From Candidatus Hydrogenedentota bacterium (lineage in GTDB: Bacteria > Hydrogenedentota > Hydrogenedentia > Hydrogenedentales > SLHB01), in NCBI GenBank assembly GCA_020849535.1, contig JADLGB010000101.1, forward strand, positions 1 to 64,000: DNA of 64,000 nt. Reading direction: 5' to 3'. The notes under the pieces are model-generated. The model saw only the letters and a list, made by a program, of their open reading frames with translations. It ran no database searches and was not told the DNA's origin. Numbering within the stretch: position 1 is the first letter of the stretch; every line of letters starts with the position of its first letter. This document shows, in pieces, positions 36,297 to 45,708 of the stretch. The translations under genes and the position numbers were made by a program.

Positions 36297-37550
36297 ATGG
36301 TGCTGCAGGATCGCCGGAAAACCGCGGGCGTCATGGTGGGCCACGTGCAGGTGGGTGGAGGCGCGCCCGTCGTCGTCCAGTCCATGACCAACACCGACAC
36401 GGAAGACCCGGCCTCCACCGCGCAACAGATCATCGCGCTTGCGGACGCCGGTTCCGAACTGGTCCGTATGACCGTCAACACGCCCGAAGCGGCCGCTGCC
36501 GTCGCCGAGATCCGCAAACGCGTGCGCGACGCCGGGTGCATGGCGCCGCTGATCGGCGATTTTCATTTCAATGGGCACAAGCTCCTGACCGAGTACCCGG
36601 ACTGCGCGGCAGCGCTCGACAAGTACCGCATCAACCCAGGCAACGTCGGGCGCGGCTCGAAGCGGGATGTTCAGTTCTCCACGATCTGCAAGGTCGCGGT
36701 GGACCACAACAAGCCCGTCCGCATCGGCGTGAATGTGGGTTCGCTGAATCAGGAACTCGTCATGCGCAAGATGCAGGAGAATACTGACCAGAGCGTGGGC
36801 CTCGAATCCGAAGATATCATCAACGAATGTATGGTGATCTCCGCGCTGCAGTCGACGGAACTTGCCCTCGAGTGCGGCCTGCGCAGGGACCAGATCATCA
36901 TCTCTTGTAAGAGTTCCACACCGCTGCACCTCATTCGCGTCTATCGCGACCTGGCGTCAAAAACCGACCAGCCGCTGCATTTGGGTCTGACCGAGGCGGG
37001 CATGGGCACGAAAGGCGTGGCGTGGTCGGCGAGCGCGCTGGGGGTGCTGCTTGCCGAAGGCATCGGCGACACCATCCGCGTGTCGCTCACGCCGCGTCCC
37101 GGCGGCGATCGCTGCGAAGAAGTCTACGCGGCGTGCGAAATCCTGCAGTCGTTGGGGTTGCGGGCGTTCGCGCCCAGTATCACGGCCTGTCCGGGTTGCG
37201 GCCGCACGACCAGCACGGTGTTTCAGCAGCTCGCCGAGCAGACTCAGCAGTACATCCGCGGCAAGATGCCGGAGTGGAAGCAACGCTACAAGGGATTCGA
37301 GGACCTGAAGCTCGCGGTCATGGGGTGCATCGTCAACGGCCCCGGCGAGTCTAAGGCCGCGAACATCGGCATCAGCCTGCCTGGCACAGGTGAGGAGCCG
37401 AGCTGCCCGGTCTATATCGACGGTCAGAAGTATAAGACCCTGACCGGTAACCCCAGCCAACTCGCTGCCGAGTTCCGCCAGATCATCGATGACTACGTGT
37501 CCGCGAAGTACGGCGAGTCCGCGGAACCGGCGTTGGCGGGCAAGGACTGA
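36297..37550 (+). CDS. ispG: 4-hydroxy-3-methylbut-2-enyl diphosphate synthase (IspG)
   Basis: This 417-residue enzyme of the MEP isoprenoid pathway converts MEcPP to HMBPP with a 4Fe-4S cluster. The N-terminal TIM-barrel part includes VQSMTNTDT and FHFNGHKLL. The C-terminal cluster domain has Cys298 and Cys301 (CPGCGRTT), Cys344 ([10 protein letters not shown]) and Glu351, matching the 3-Cys plus Glu ligand set. The ATG at 36297 has GAGGAG upstream. It follows the IscU-like gene after 122 bases. Confidence 0.97.
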   Translation: MVLQDRRKTAGVMVGHVQVGGGAPVVVQSMTNTDTEDPASTAQQIIALADAGSELVRMTVNTPEAAAAVAEIRKRVRDAGCMAPLIGDFHFNGHKLLTEYPDCAAALDKYRINPGNVGRGSKRDVQFSTICKVAVDHNKPVRIGVNVGSLNQELVMRKMQENTDQSVGLESEDIINECMVISALQSTELALECGLRRDQIIISCKSSTPLHLIRVYRDLASKTDQPLHLGLTEAGMGTKGVAWSASALGVLLAEGIGDTIRVSLTPRPGGDRCEEVYAACEILQSLGLRAFAPSITACPGCGRTTSTVFQQLAEQTQQYIRGKMPEWKQRYKGFEDLKLAVMGCIVNGPGESKAANIGISLPGTGEEPSCPVYIDGQKYKTLTGNPSQLAAEFRQIIDDYVSAKYGESAEPALAGKD

Positions 37551-37618
37551 GAGCGCCAATCGCTGACGACAGCCCCAGTCATCGGTTTAGAGATAGGTAC
37601 CCGGCCTGCACCCAATCA

Positions 37619-37880
37619 AGACACAGGCGAGGGCGCCTGTGCCACACGCGCTTGCCATGCCTTTGCTGGTTCTTACTTTCTTCCATTCCTTAGAGTCCCC
37701 GAAGGCTCTAACATTTCCAGGCAAATCGCGAACTAGAGATAGACGTGTGGCACAGGCGCCCTCGCCTGTGTCTCCAATTCTGATTTTCAAGGTGGAATGC
37801 TTTGGAGGTGTGTGCAGGACCTTCGCCACACGCCGCAGGCAAGCCTGCTCAGTCAAAGCATCGGCAAGCCACCGCACTCC
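37619..37880. repeat. Composite hairpin repeat, copy 3 (best preserved)
   Basis: Bases 37619-37648 and 37744-37773 are perfect 30-bp reverse complements 95 bases apart; each contains the hairpin CACAGGCG-AGGG-CGCCTGTG (or its complement). The right module 37834-37880 reads GCAGGCAAGCCTGC, AAAGCA, a weaker GGC-AA-GCC, then CGCACTCC. The element fills the gap between ispG and the convergent TPR gene, and no other feature is visible there. Confidence 0.85.
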
Positions 37881-37893
37881 ACATGGTGCTTTG

Positions 37894-39075
37894 TCAGCGG
37901 GTATTGCCGCGGCGCGTCAGCAGAATGCGTGCGGCGATGATTGCCCCCAGCGCAAAGAGTCCGCCCCATAGCATGCGGACATTCGAAGGCATTTCCGTTG
38001 CCGGCACGGGGGTCTCAGGCGCTGCGTTGACGCCGCTTTCTACGGATTCCATTGGCGCCTCGGCTGGCGATTGAGCCTGTTCCGCGCTTGCCGCCGCGGG
38101 GGACTCTTCAAGGCTGGCTGCCATCTGGCCATCGGCTTGCGTGATCTCCATTTGCTGAGCGGCGGCCTGAGCCCGCTTGCCCGGCCTTGCATGCTTTGAC
38201 CCGGCGCCTTGCTTGGCGTGATCTCCCAGCAGACGCACCAGTGTTTGCACGGACTCTTTCAGAGCCTGTTTCTCCTCGTTTTCGCCGGTCTCCTCCACGC
38301 TTTCAAGAAGCCGTGAAATGAGGTCGCTCTGTGATTCGGCCAGCTCCGGGTGCTGCTCCAGAAACGCCTCGATGGCCGCCAGACGCTCGGAAGGTGTCGC
38401 ATGTTCACGAATGGCCTGCGCCAACAGGCTCAGCGCCGCGTTGGCCTGATACGCGTCCACGAGGCCCTTCTCCGACTCCGACAATGATTCGCCGGCGGGT
38501 ACGTGGTTCAGCACCTCTTCATACAAGCGGCGCGCTTCGGCGTCGTCGCCTTCCTGCTCCGCAAGCCGGGCCATGTTGTAAAGACTCTCCAGCACGATCG
38601 CCTCATCGCCGGGATAGTCCTCGATCATGCCCTCGTACTGCGTCCGCGCCGCCTCAGGATCCAACTCCATCGCGCGCTGTGCCGACAACTGCCGCACGCG
38701 CTTCATGTAGGAACTCGAAGGTTCATACGTGGCGATGATGTTCTGATAGGTGTTGTAGGCCGCTTGCGGATTCGGAGGTTCGCCATTCTCGCTCAAATCG
38801 CTCTCGTAAATGAGACCGATCTGCACCTCCAACTGGATGTTGTTCGGCTGTCCGGGATTCGCGTCGATGAGATCGCGATACCGCTGAATCAGCGCCTCCT
38901 TGCCTTCCGCGCGGGCGATCTCCGGCCCCAGTTCCTGCAACTCGGCGATCTGTGCCAGATAGGCCGTGCGGTCCGCGGCCGCCTGGCCATTCGCAGAGGC
39001 GCTCACCAGCAGTGCGACCGCCAGGAGGCCAACGCTCTGCGAGCTTTGCCTGGTCAACATCACGAAGTAGCGCAT
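37894..39075 (-). CDS. Exported TPR-type protein with C-terminal membrane anchor
   Basis: This 393-residue protein has a signal peptide (cleavage near ANGQ-AAA, about residue 31), helical repeats of TPR type (about 40-250; NPQAAYNTYQNIIATYEP, DAEARRLYEEVLNHVP), a charged Ala/Glu-rich linker, and a final hydrophobic helix followed by TRRGNTR. It would sit in the periplasm anchored by its C-terminus. It is divergent from the efflux operon and shares the palindromic upstream region with it. Partner unknown. Confidence 0.8.
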   Translation of the reverse strand: MRYFVMLTRQSSQSVGLLAVALLVSASANGQAAADRTAYLAQIAELQELGPEIARAEGKEALIQRYRDLIDANPGQPNNIQLEVQIGLIYESDLSENGEPPNPQAAYNTYQNIIATYEPSSSYMKRVRQLSAQRAMELDPEAARTQYEGMIEDYPGDEAIVLESLYNMARLAEQEGDDAEARRLYEEVLNHVPAGESLSESEKGLVDAYQANAALSLLAQAIREHATPSERLAAIEAFLEQHPELAESQSDLISRLLESVEETGENEEKQALKESVQTLVRLLGDHAKQGAGSKHARPGKRAQAAAQQMEITQADGQMAASLEESPAAASAEQAQSPAEAPMESVESGVNAAPETPVPATEMPSNVRMLWGGLFALGAIIAARILLTRRGNTR

Positions 39076-39152
39076 ATCTCACCACCTATGCTTCACGTAC
39101 CTTACCGGCGATTCTACCATTCCTGACACGTTGCCTGCCGCTGCAATGACCG

Positions 39153-39203
39153 TGCGCAGAATCTGCGCCTCAACCACGTGGGATCTTGCGCAATATCTGC
39201 GCA
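39153..39203 (+). promoter_or_regulatory. Pair of palindromic sites upstream of a sigma54-like promoter
   Basis: TGCGCA-GAATC-TGCGCC (39153-39169) and TGCGCA-ATATC-TGCGCA (39187-39203) are near-identical 17-base sites, with centres 34 bases apart, about three helical turns. They lie 42-92 bases before the -24 box at 39245. The layout is that of an enhancer (UAS) for a sigma54 activator. Confidence 0.55.
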
Positions 39204-39244
39204 GAACGCCGGATAACCCTAAACGTCCAGGCATCTTAAAAGAA

Positions 39245-39260
39245 TGGCACACGCAATGCT
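39245..39260 (+). promoter_or_regulatory. Sigma54-type promoter of the tripartite efflux operon
   Basis: TGGCACACGCAATGCT has the GG-N10-GC spacing and differs from TGGCACG-N4-TTGCT at two positions. Transcription would start near 39271, about 34 bases before the ATG at 39305. Confidence 0.55.
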
Positions 39261-39304
39261 TATCCCATGCTGACGGATTTCTCGGGGTGAAGGGGATTAC
39301 AGCA

Positions 39305-41164
39305 ATGGACCATCCGAACATGAAACGCCGACTCATCCAAGTGGCAAGCCAGCTTCTCGCGGCTGGGGCATGCGCCTTGGTCAGTTCCTGCGCGCACACG
39401 ACGCCGCGCTGGTCTCCGGCAAACGTGGCGCCTCCAGCATCGTTCGAAAGTGCCCTCACCAAAGTGCCTACTGAGGCCGGCAGCCCCGCGGACACGCCCG
39501 CCAGCGATACTCCGGCGGCGGAAGCGCTTCCCGCTGAGATCACACCCGGTTTGAACATAACACTGGACGACGCCATCCAGATGGCATTGAATCAGAACCG
39601 TGCGATCGCCGTGGAACGATACTCGCCCGACATCGATCGGACGGCCATCCCGGAGGCGAAGGCCGCTTTCGATCCCGTGCTTACAGTAAACACTTCCTAC
39701 AGTGAGCAGAATACCCCCGGCGCTGAACAGACCACCACACAGACCACGAGCCTCAGCAGTCTGTTGTCCAGTCTTCAATCCGCCACGCAGAGTGGTACAA
39801 CGACGAGCGGCACGGAAACGGGGACGACAGGCACAGGCGCCACTTCATCCAGTGCCAGCATTCAGAACCTTATCGTCGATTTCCAAAGCATGTACGAGAC
39901 TTCCAAAGAAATTCGCCAACTTATCGAAGACTACACGGATACTAATATCAATCATTCCGAGCAATTCGATTCCGTGGTGCAGTTGACCACCTTGCTGCCC
40001 ACCGGGACCGAGTTCTACGTCAACGCGGGCGTCACGCGGAATCTGGCCTCCTCGGACACCGATTCGCAGTACGCCGGCACGTGGAGCGTCGGTCTGACGC
40101 AGCCTTTGCTGCGAGGTCTCGGTCCCGCGGTTAACCTGGTCGCGTTACGCCAGGCCAAGAACTCGGCGGCGATCAGCGAGTACGCGTTTAACGACTACGT
40201 CCTGGACGTTGTCCAGCAAGTGATAAATGGGTACTGGGATCTTGCCCTCGCGCAGGAGACGGTGTCCATTCGGGAATTCTCACTGAGCCTGGCCCGGGAA
40301 CAGTTGAAGCTGAATGAGGCATTCATCGACGTCGGAAAGCTCGCAGGGAGCGCGCGCATCACCGCGCAGGCGGAGGTCGCCTCACAGGAGGCCGACCTGG
40401 TTGACGCTCGATCCGATGTGAAGACGAAGAACATCGCGCTCTGGCGTTTGCTGAACGCGCAAAGCGACGAGCCGGTTGAATCGCTCTTCGGCACCATCGA
40501 TATCCCAAGCATCGATTCTCCAATGGCCAACCCTGATGAGAGCGTTCAATTGGCCCTTATGTACCGGCCCGACCTGGCCCAGGCCCGCCTTAACGTCTCG
40601 AACCAAAAGCTGGAAGTTGTCCAGACCAAGAATGGACTGCTGCCGCGCCTGGACGCGTTCGCCTCTTACGGGCGCTTGAGTCAGGGTACGTCGTTGAATC
40701 AATGGAACGACGACCTTGGCAGTTCCGACTATGACAACTTTCAGGTAGGGCTGAACTTCGAGATGGCGCTGGGCAACCGCGCCGAAAGGGCTCGCCACAC
40801 CAGCGCGAAGCTGCGCGTGGGTCAGGCCGAAGATGCCGTGCGCAACATGGAACAAGTCATCGAAACCGATGTCCGGCAGGCCGCGGTGGAAGTGGAGCGC
40901 CAATGGAAACGCATCGACGCTTCGCATCAGGAGGTTCTGAGCAGGGAAGAGGAGTATCGTGTGGAGACGGGGCAGTTCAAGCTGGGCCGCTCCACGAATC
41001 TGGACGTGCTGCAGGTACAGCGCGACCTCATTCAGGCGAAGTTGGACGAGGCTTCGGCACGGGTCAGCCTCTTGCAGGCGATCGCCGCACTGCACCGTGC
41101 GGAGGGCACTTCGCTGGCCCGCAGGGGAATCGCGATCGCGGACGGCAAGGAGACGCAGTCATGA
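39305..41164 (+). CDS. TolC-family outer membrane efflux lipoprotein
   Basis: This 619-residue protein has a lipoprotein-type signal (LVSSC lipobox near residue 31) and the long helical layout of outer membrane efflux channels, with two related halves (about 90-360 and 370-610; VLDVVQQVINGYWDLALAQ, LMYRPDLAQARLNVSNQKLEV). A Ser/Thr/Gly-rich insert at about 145-185 is unusual. The ATG at 39305 fits the signal peptide and the promoter; the frame is open upstream to 39131 but that part covers the regulatory sites. It overlaps the adaptor start by ATGA. Confidence 0.88.
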   Translation: MDHPNMKRRLIQVASQLLAAGACALVSSCAHTTPRWSPANVAPPASFESALTKVPTEAGSPADTPASDTPAAEALPAEITPGLNITLDDAIQMALNQNRAIAVERYSPDIDRTAIPEAKAAFDPVLTVNTSYSEQNTPGAEQTTTQTTSLSSLLSSLQSATQSGTTTSGTETGTTGTGATSSSASIQNLIVDFQSMYETSKEIRQLIEDYTDTNINHSEQFDSVVQLTTLLPTGTEFYVNAGVTRNLASSDTDSQYAGTWSVGLTQPLLRGLGPAVNLVALRQAKNSAAISEYAFNDYVLDVVQQVINGYWDLALAQETVSIREFSLSLAREQLKLNEAFIDVGKLAGSARITAQAEVASQEADLVDARSDVKTKNIALWRLLNAQSDEPVESLFGTIDIPSIDSPMANPDESVQLALMYRPDLAQARLNVSNQKLEVVQTKNGLLPRLDAFASYGRLSQGTSLNQWNDDLGSSDYDNFQVGLNFEMALGNRAERARHTSAKLRVGQAEDAVRNMEQVIETDVRQAAVEVERQWKRIDASHQEVLSREEEYRVETGQFKLGRSTNLDVLQVQRDLIQAKLDEASARVSLLQAIAALHRAEGTSLARRGIAIADGKETQS

Positions 41165-42489
41165 AACGATGGGTGATAGGGGCGGTCGGCGTGGCGGCAG
41201 TGGGAGGACTCGCGGCCCTCGCGCTAAGCGCGAGGCACAGCGGCAATGAGGAAGACTCCGGCGAGCCCCGCTACACGCAAGTGAAGGTCGCGCGCGGGCA
41301 TATTCGCGAAGAGGTGAGTTGCTCCTCCGCCACCGTGGTGTCCAATCTCGACGTGGAGATCAAGTGCAAAGCCAGCGGCGAAATCATCGCCTTGCCGTTC
41401 GACATCAGCCAGACCGTTCAGAAAGGAGAACTTCTCGTCGAGTTGGACCCCATCGATGAAGAGCGCAGCGTGAAGCTCGCTCAAGTGCAGTTGCAGGCCT
41501 CCGAGGCCAAGCTGGCGCAAGCCGAGCAGAATCTCAAGATATCCATCCAGGAACTGGAGAACGCGCGACGCGAAGCGAGTGCCAATCTCGCCTCCGCCGA
41601 GGCCGGTGCCCTGGACAAGCGCGAAAAGGCCGAGCGCATGGCGGCGCTCCTTGAGAAAGAGTATTCCAGCGAAGAAGAGACCGAGACGGCCAAAACGGAT
41701 GCCGCGCAGGCCGCAGCCTCGTTGGACCTGGCGCGCGTGAGCGTTGCCAACCTCCGCGTGGAAGAGGAGAAGCTGGAACTGCTCCGGCAAGACATCGAAC
41801 TCGCCAAGGTCGATGTGGAAGCCGACCGCATCTCCTTGCAGAACGCGGAGCAGCGGCTGAAAGAGACGAAGGTCTATGCGCCCATGGCGGGCGTGATCAG
41901 TGATCGCATGGTCCAGACCGGTCAGATCATTTCATCACCCACCAATAACGTGAGTGGTGGCACCGAGTTGATGACGCTGTCAGACCTGTCGAGGATCTTC
42001 GTACTGGCGTCCATCGATGAAAGCGATATCGGAAAGATCGCCGTGGGCCAGACCGCAACTATCACCGTCGATGCGTTTCCGGATACGCCGTTCAAGGGTG
42101 CGGTGGTCCGCGTTGCGACAAAGGGCGCCAACGTGTCCAACGTCGTCACTTTCGAGGTGAAGGTTGAGATCCTCGACGAGGGCAAGGACCGGTTGCGTCC
42201 CGAGATGACTGCGGACGTCAACATCCTGTGCGGCGAGAAGGACGATGCGCTGGTCGTGCCGATCGAGGCGGTTCGTGGCGTGGGCATGGAGAAGTACGTC
42301 TTGACGCCCGCGCCTGAAGGCCAGGAGCCGGGGCACTTGCCCGTCACGACAGGTCTCTCTGACGATACGAGTATCGAAGTCGAAGGGGAGCTAAAGGAGG
42401 GCTTGGTGCTCCTTGTGCCCGAAGACGGACAGGACAGTCAATGGAAACGCGAGACCTCCCGGGGTATGCCGCCCCCGCCGCCCTTCTGA
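41161..42489 (+). CDS. Periplasmic adaptor (MacA-like membrane fusion protein)
   Basis: This 442-residue adaptor has an N-terminal anchor (about residues 4-24), a split lipoyl domain (IKCKASGEIIALPFDISQTV and YAPMAGVISDRMVQTGQII), a long coiled coil (about 105-240) and a beta-barrel/membrane-proximal region ending in a Pro-rich tail. It connects the MacB-type permease to the TolC-like channel encoded immediately upstream. The ATG at 41161 overlaps the upstream stop by ATGA. Confidence 0.9.
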   Translation: MKRWVIGAVGVAAVGGLAALALSARHSGNEEDSGEPRYTQVKVARGHIREEVSCSSATVVSNLDVEIKCKASGEIIALPFDISQTVQKGELLVELDPIDEERSVKLAQVQLQASEAKLAQAEQNLKISIQELENARREASANLASAEAGALDKREKAERMAALLEKEYSSEEETETAKTDAAQAAASLDLARVSVANLRVEEEKLELLRQDIELAKVDVEADRISLQNAEQRLKETKVYAPMAGVISDRMVQTGQIISSPTNNVSGGTELMTLSDLSRIFVLASIDESDIGKIAVGQTATITVDAFPDTPFKGAVVRVATKGANVSNVVTFEVKVEILDEGKDRLRPEMTADVNILCGEKDDALVVPIEAVRGVGMEKYVLTPAPEGQEPGHLPVTTGLSDDTSIEVEGELKEGLVLLVPEDGQDSQWKRETSRGMPPPPPF

Positions 42490-42498
42490 TACTGCGTC

Positions 42499-43227
42499 GT
42501 GCCAGACATCGAAACGGATGGGCAAGAGGTGATAGACGTGGAACGTGTAATCGAGATAGAAGGACTTCGCAAGAACTTTCACATGGGCGATACGATCGTC
42601 AAGGCCCTTGATGGCGTCACACTGGCCATTGTGAAAGGCGAAAAGGTTGCCATTACGGGTCCAAGCGGCAGCGGCAAGTCCACGCTCATGAATATCATCG
42701 GCTGCCTCACGAAGCCGGATGCGGGTGAGTATATCCTCGCGGGTGAGCGGGTTTCGGAACTGCCCGGCAATCGCCTCGCGGCGATTCGCAACCGCTACAT
42801 CGGTTTTGTGTTCCAGACGTTCAATTTGTTGCCGCGTCTGTCCGCTCTGGAGAACGTCGAACTGCCGCTGCTGTACGCGGGCGCCAAGGACGCACGACAG
42901 CGAGCCGAAAGCGCGTTGCACACCGTGGGACTTGAGAATCGCATGTCGCACGACCCCGCACAGCTCTCCGGCGGGCAACGCCAGCGCGTGGCTATCGCGC
43001 GCGCCATCGTTACCGATCCATCAATCCTGCTGGCGGACGAGCCGACCGGCAACCTGGACACCAAGACGGGCGAGGAGATTCTCTCTCTGTTCGAGGAGCT
43101 TCACGCTCAGGGCCGCACGATCATCATGGTGACGCACGATCCGGACGTGGCCGATGCGTGCGAGCGGCAGATTCACATACGCGATGGCCGTGTTGTCAAC
43201 GGCGCCATCGAGCGCCGGGGGAACTGA
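42499..43227 (+). CDS. MacB-type ABC ATPase
   Basis: This 242-residue ATPase has Walker [11 protein letters not shown] (about 54-63), Q-loop [12 protein letters not shown], signature [14 protein letters not shown] and Walker [13 protein letters not shown]. The GTG at 42499 is the likely start; a GTG at 42541 is possible. Unlike E. coli MacB, ATPase and permease are separate genes. The permease starts three bases after its stop. Confidence 0.93.
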   Translation: MPDIETDGQEVIDVERVIEIEGLRKNFHMGDTIVKALDGVTLAIVKGEKVAITGPSGSGKSTLMNIIGCLTKPDAGEYILAGERVSELPGNRLAAIRNRYIGFVFQTFNLLPRLSALENVELPLLYAGAKDARQRAESALHTVGLENRMSHDPAQLSGGQRQRVAIARAIVTDPSILLADEPTGNLDTKTGEEILSLFEELHAQGRTIIMVTHDPDVADACERQIHIRDGRVVNGAIERRGN

Positions 43228-43229
43228 CC

Positions 43230-44438
43230 ATGCTTTTCTGGACCACGCTCAAACTGGCGCTGCGGAGTCTGATGGCCAACAAGCTCCGATCGCTGCTGTC
43301 CATGCTGGGCATCATTATCGGGGTGGGGGCGGTCATCGCCATGCTCGCGCTGGGCGCGGGCGCGCAGAAGCAGGTCCTCGATCAAGTCACGTCCATGGGG
43401 GCCAACCTGATGATGATCATGCCGGGCCAGGGGATGCGTGCTGGGGTGCGCAGTGGCAACCCACAGACACTCACTCTCGACGACGCAACAGCCATTCTGG
43501 AGAATGTGGAGCAGATCCACATGGTGTCGCCCGTGGTGCGGGGAAACGCCCAATTCAAATACTACAGCAACAACACCCAGTCGAGCGTGATGGGGGTATC
43601 AACGACGTACTTCGAGATTCGCAATTTCAACATCGACAAGGGCCGGACCATCACCTCGGCCGAAATTGACCGGCGCGCCAAAGTAGCGGTGCTTGGCGCC
43701 GACACCGTGACAGAGCTGTTCGAAGACATCGAGCCCATCGGCCAGGAAGTCAAGATTGGCGGGATCGCCTTTACCGTCGTGGGGACACTCAAGTCCAAAG
43801 GCTCGATGGGGCCGTTCAGTTACGATGACCTCGCCATCATCCCGTATACGACCGCGATGAATCGCGTACTCGGCGTTGACTACCTGGATGAAATCGATGT
43901 GCAAATTGAGGAAGGCGCCGACCAGGAAACAGTGCAGGCCGATTTGGAAACGCTCCTGCGTAAGCGCCATAAGATGCGCCAGGACGAGGACGATGATTTC
44001 AACGTCCGCAACATGGCGGAGATGGTGGAGACCGCCACGTCGGTCACGCAGACGTTTACCCTTTTGCTGGGCGGTGTAGCCGGGATCTCGCTCGTGGTAG
44101 GAGGCATCGGCATCATGAATATCATGCTGGTGACAGTGACGGAGCGCACGCGCGAGATCGGTATCCGCAAGGCTATCGGCGCGAAAGATCGAGACATTCT
44201 CGTGCAGTTCCTGCTCGAATCCATCCTGCTGAGCGCCCTTGGAGGACTGGCCGGTGTGGGTCTCGGCGTGGGCAGCGCCTTGGCGACGACCGCCATCAGC
44301 GGGTTCGATACGGTCATTCAACCGTTCAGCGTCATCCTCGCACTGTCGTTTGCCGTGACGATCGGCGTCTTCTTCGGCTTCTACCCTGCGCGCCGCGCCG
44401 CCCTGCTCGACCCCATCGATGCCCTGAGCTACGAGTAG
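43230..44438 (+). CDS. MacB-type ABC permease
   Basis: This 402-residue permease has an N-terminal helix with the classic RSLLSMLGIIIGVGAVI motif (about 20-36), an extracytoplasmic MacB_PCD domain and three C-terminal helices with TERTREIGIRKAIGAK before the second. The family exports macrolides, peptides, siderophores or lipoprotein-like cargo; cargo here is unknown. The ATG at 43230 immediately follows the ATPase gene; the longer frame from 43158 lies inside it. Confidence 0.93.
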   Translation: MLFWTTLKLALRSLMANKLRSLLSMLGIIIGVGAVIAMLALGAGAQKQVLDQVTSMGANLMMIMPGQGMRAGVRSGNPQTLTLDDATAILENVEQIHMVSPVVRGNAQFKYYSNNTQSSVMGVSTTYFEIRNFNIDKGRTITSAEIDRRAKVAVLGADTVTELFEDIEPIGQEVKIGGIAFTVVGTLKSKGSMGPFSYDDLAIIPYTTAMNRVLGVDYLDEIDVQIEEGADQETVQADLETLLRKRHKMRQDEDDDFNVRNMAEMVETATSVTQTFTLLLGGVAGISLVVGGIGIMNIMLVTVTERTREIGIRKAIGAKDRDILVQFLLESILLSALGGLAGVGLGVGSALATTAISGFDTVIQPFSVILALSFAVTIGVFFGFYPARRAALLDPIDALSYE

Positions 44439-44548
44439 AGTTCCCCCGCGCGATCCAGCCATGAGTAACCCCGCACGCCAGGCAAAAGACATCCATTGCG
44501 AGATTTCTTCACCATTGCTAGAATGGCGGACACAAGGAGTACCCGTTC

Positions 44549-45184
44549 ATGTTTGAAGCCATTGATACCGCGGCGGAAAACCTGCACAACCGCAATGCAG
44601 GCTGGGTGACGCGCCGCGACGGCGCCGACTTGCTCGGCAAGGTGGCCTCGCGCGCGCTCGCGGCCCTGCACAAGTCAAAGGACGAGATGGATGTCGATGT
44701 GCGGCGCGCGGTAGATGCCGCTCTTGGTCAAGCCAGCGCGGCGCTCGCGGGTGTGCAGCCCGCGCCTCAGGAATCGTCCTTATCGCTTGAGGGATTGGCG
44801 CGCGCTCTCGAGAAGTCCGGCGAACGGACTGTGGAAAAGAAGAGCGGCGATGAATATACGGTGACCGTGAAACTCAAAAGTGGGCGCACCCAGATAGTGC
44901 GGCTGCGAGCCATCAAACGGCCCGACGGCATCGAACTCATTCAGGTGAGCACGGTCTGCGGCAAGGCCGATGAGCAGGCCTTCGCGTGGGCCTTGCGCGC
45001 GAACATGACGCTTGTTCAAGGTTCGGTCGCACTCGCGAAGGAAGACGGCGAGGAGCGCTTCCTGGTGGTCCGCACGTTTCTGGCGGAGCACGTGACGCGC
45101 CAGGAGATGAAGGCTGCCGTCAAGGAGTGCGCCTACTACGGTGACTGGATGGAGAACAAGCTTACGGGAAAGGACTCCTTCTGA
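44549..45184 (+). CDS. Hypothetical protein with YbjN/secretion-chaperone-like C-terminus
   Basis: In this 211-residue cytoplasmic protein, residues 1-75 are helical and contain several Ala-rich turns. Residues about 85-205 show the pattern of YbjN/type III chaperone-like folds (alternating strands, [25 protein letters not shown], then two helices). The resemblance is weak. It is coupled to the next gene by TGATG, and that to the third by ATGA, so 44549-46265 is one operon. Confidence 0.65.
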   Translation: MFEAIDTAAENLHNRNAGWVTRRDGADLLGKVASRALAALHKSKDEMDVDVRRAVDAALGQASAALAGVQPAPQESSLSLEGLARALEKSGERTVEKKSGDEYTVTVKLKSGRTQIVRLRAIKRPDGIELIQVSTVCGKADEQAFAWALRANMTLVQGSVALAKEDGEERFLVVRTFLAEHVTRQEMKAAVKECAYYGDWMENKLTGKDSF

Positions 45185-45708
45185 TGAGTGGTCCGGCGGA
45201 GAACCGTGAAGCGTTGCTCGATCGGATTCGTGCGGGCGCTTGCGCGGGCGAGCGCCTGGGCGCGGTGGATTTGTCTGGCTGCGACTTGTCCGGCGTGAAC
45301 CTGCGCGACGCGCGGCTTTCCGGCGCTGTTTTGAAAGGCGCGAATCTGTCGGGTGCAGACCTGCGGGGCGCCTTTTTCGATGGCGCGGATTTGCGCGAGG
45401 CCGATTTGTCGAACGCCGACCTCGAGTTTGCCGTGCTCGGCGCGGCGGACCTTTCCGGCGCGGACCTCTCTGGCGCCAATTTGCAGCGTGCCAATCTGGT
45501 CGGCACGAAGGCGCACGGCGCTCGCTTTGACGGCGCGCGTATGTACTACTCGCGCCCGGGGAACGCCGACTTCCGCAATGCGAGCCTTCGCGGGAGCGAC
45601 ATTCAACGCGCCATTTTCCGGCGTGCGAATCTGTCGGGCGCGGATTTGCGCGACGCCACCGGCGAGGCGAATTTCGAAAACGCCAGCATGGAGGGAATTC
45701 TGCGATGA
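45184..45708 (+). CDS. Pentapeptide repeat protein
   Basis: This 174-residue protein is made of about 25 A(D/N)LSG-type pentapeptides from residue 25 to the end, giving a right-handed quadrilateral beta-helix. Some relatives mimic DNA and protect gyrase; most have no known role. The repeat is interrupted near residue 115-125 (YYSRPGN). Its start overlaps the preceding stop. Confidence 0.9.
   Translation: MSGPAENREALLDRIRAGACAGERLGAVDLSGCDLSGVNLRDARLSGAVLKGANLSGADLRGAFFDGADLREADLSNADLEFAVLGAADLSGADLSGANLQRANLVGTKAHGARFDGARMYYSRPGNADFRNASLRGSDIQRAIFRRANLSGADLRDATGEANFENASMEGILR

Noticed and set aside
7638..37880. Dispersed repeats as a CRISPR array
   Set aside because: Copies are 10-20 kb apart, palindromic and follow genes; there are no regular spacers and no cas genes.
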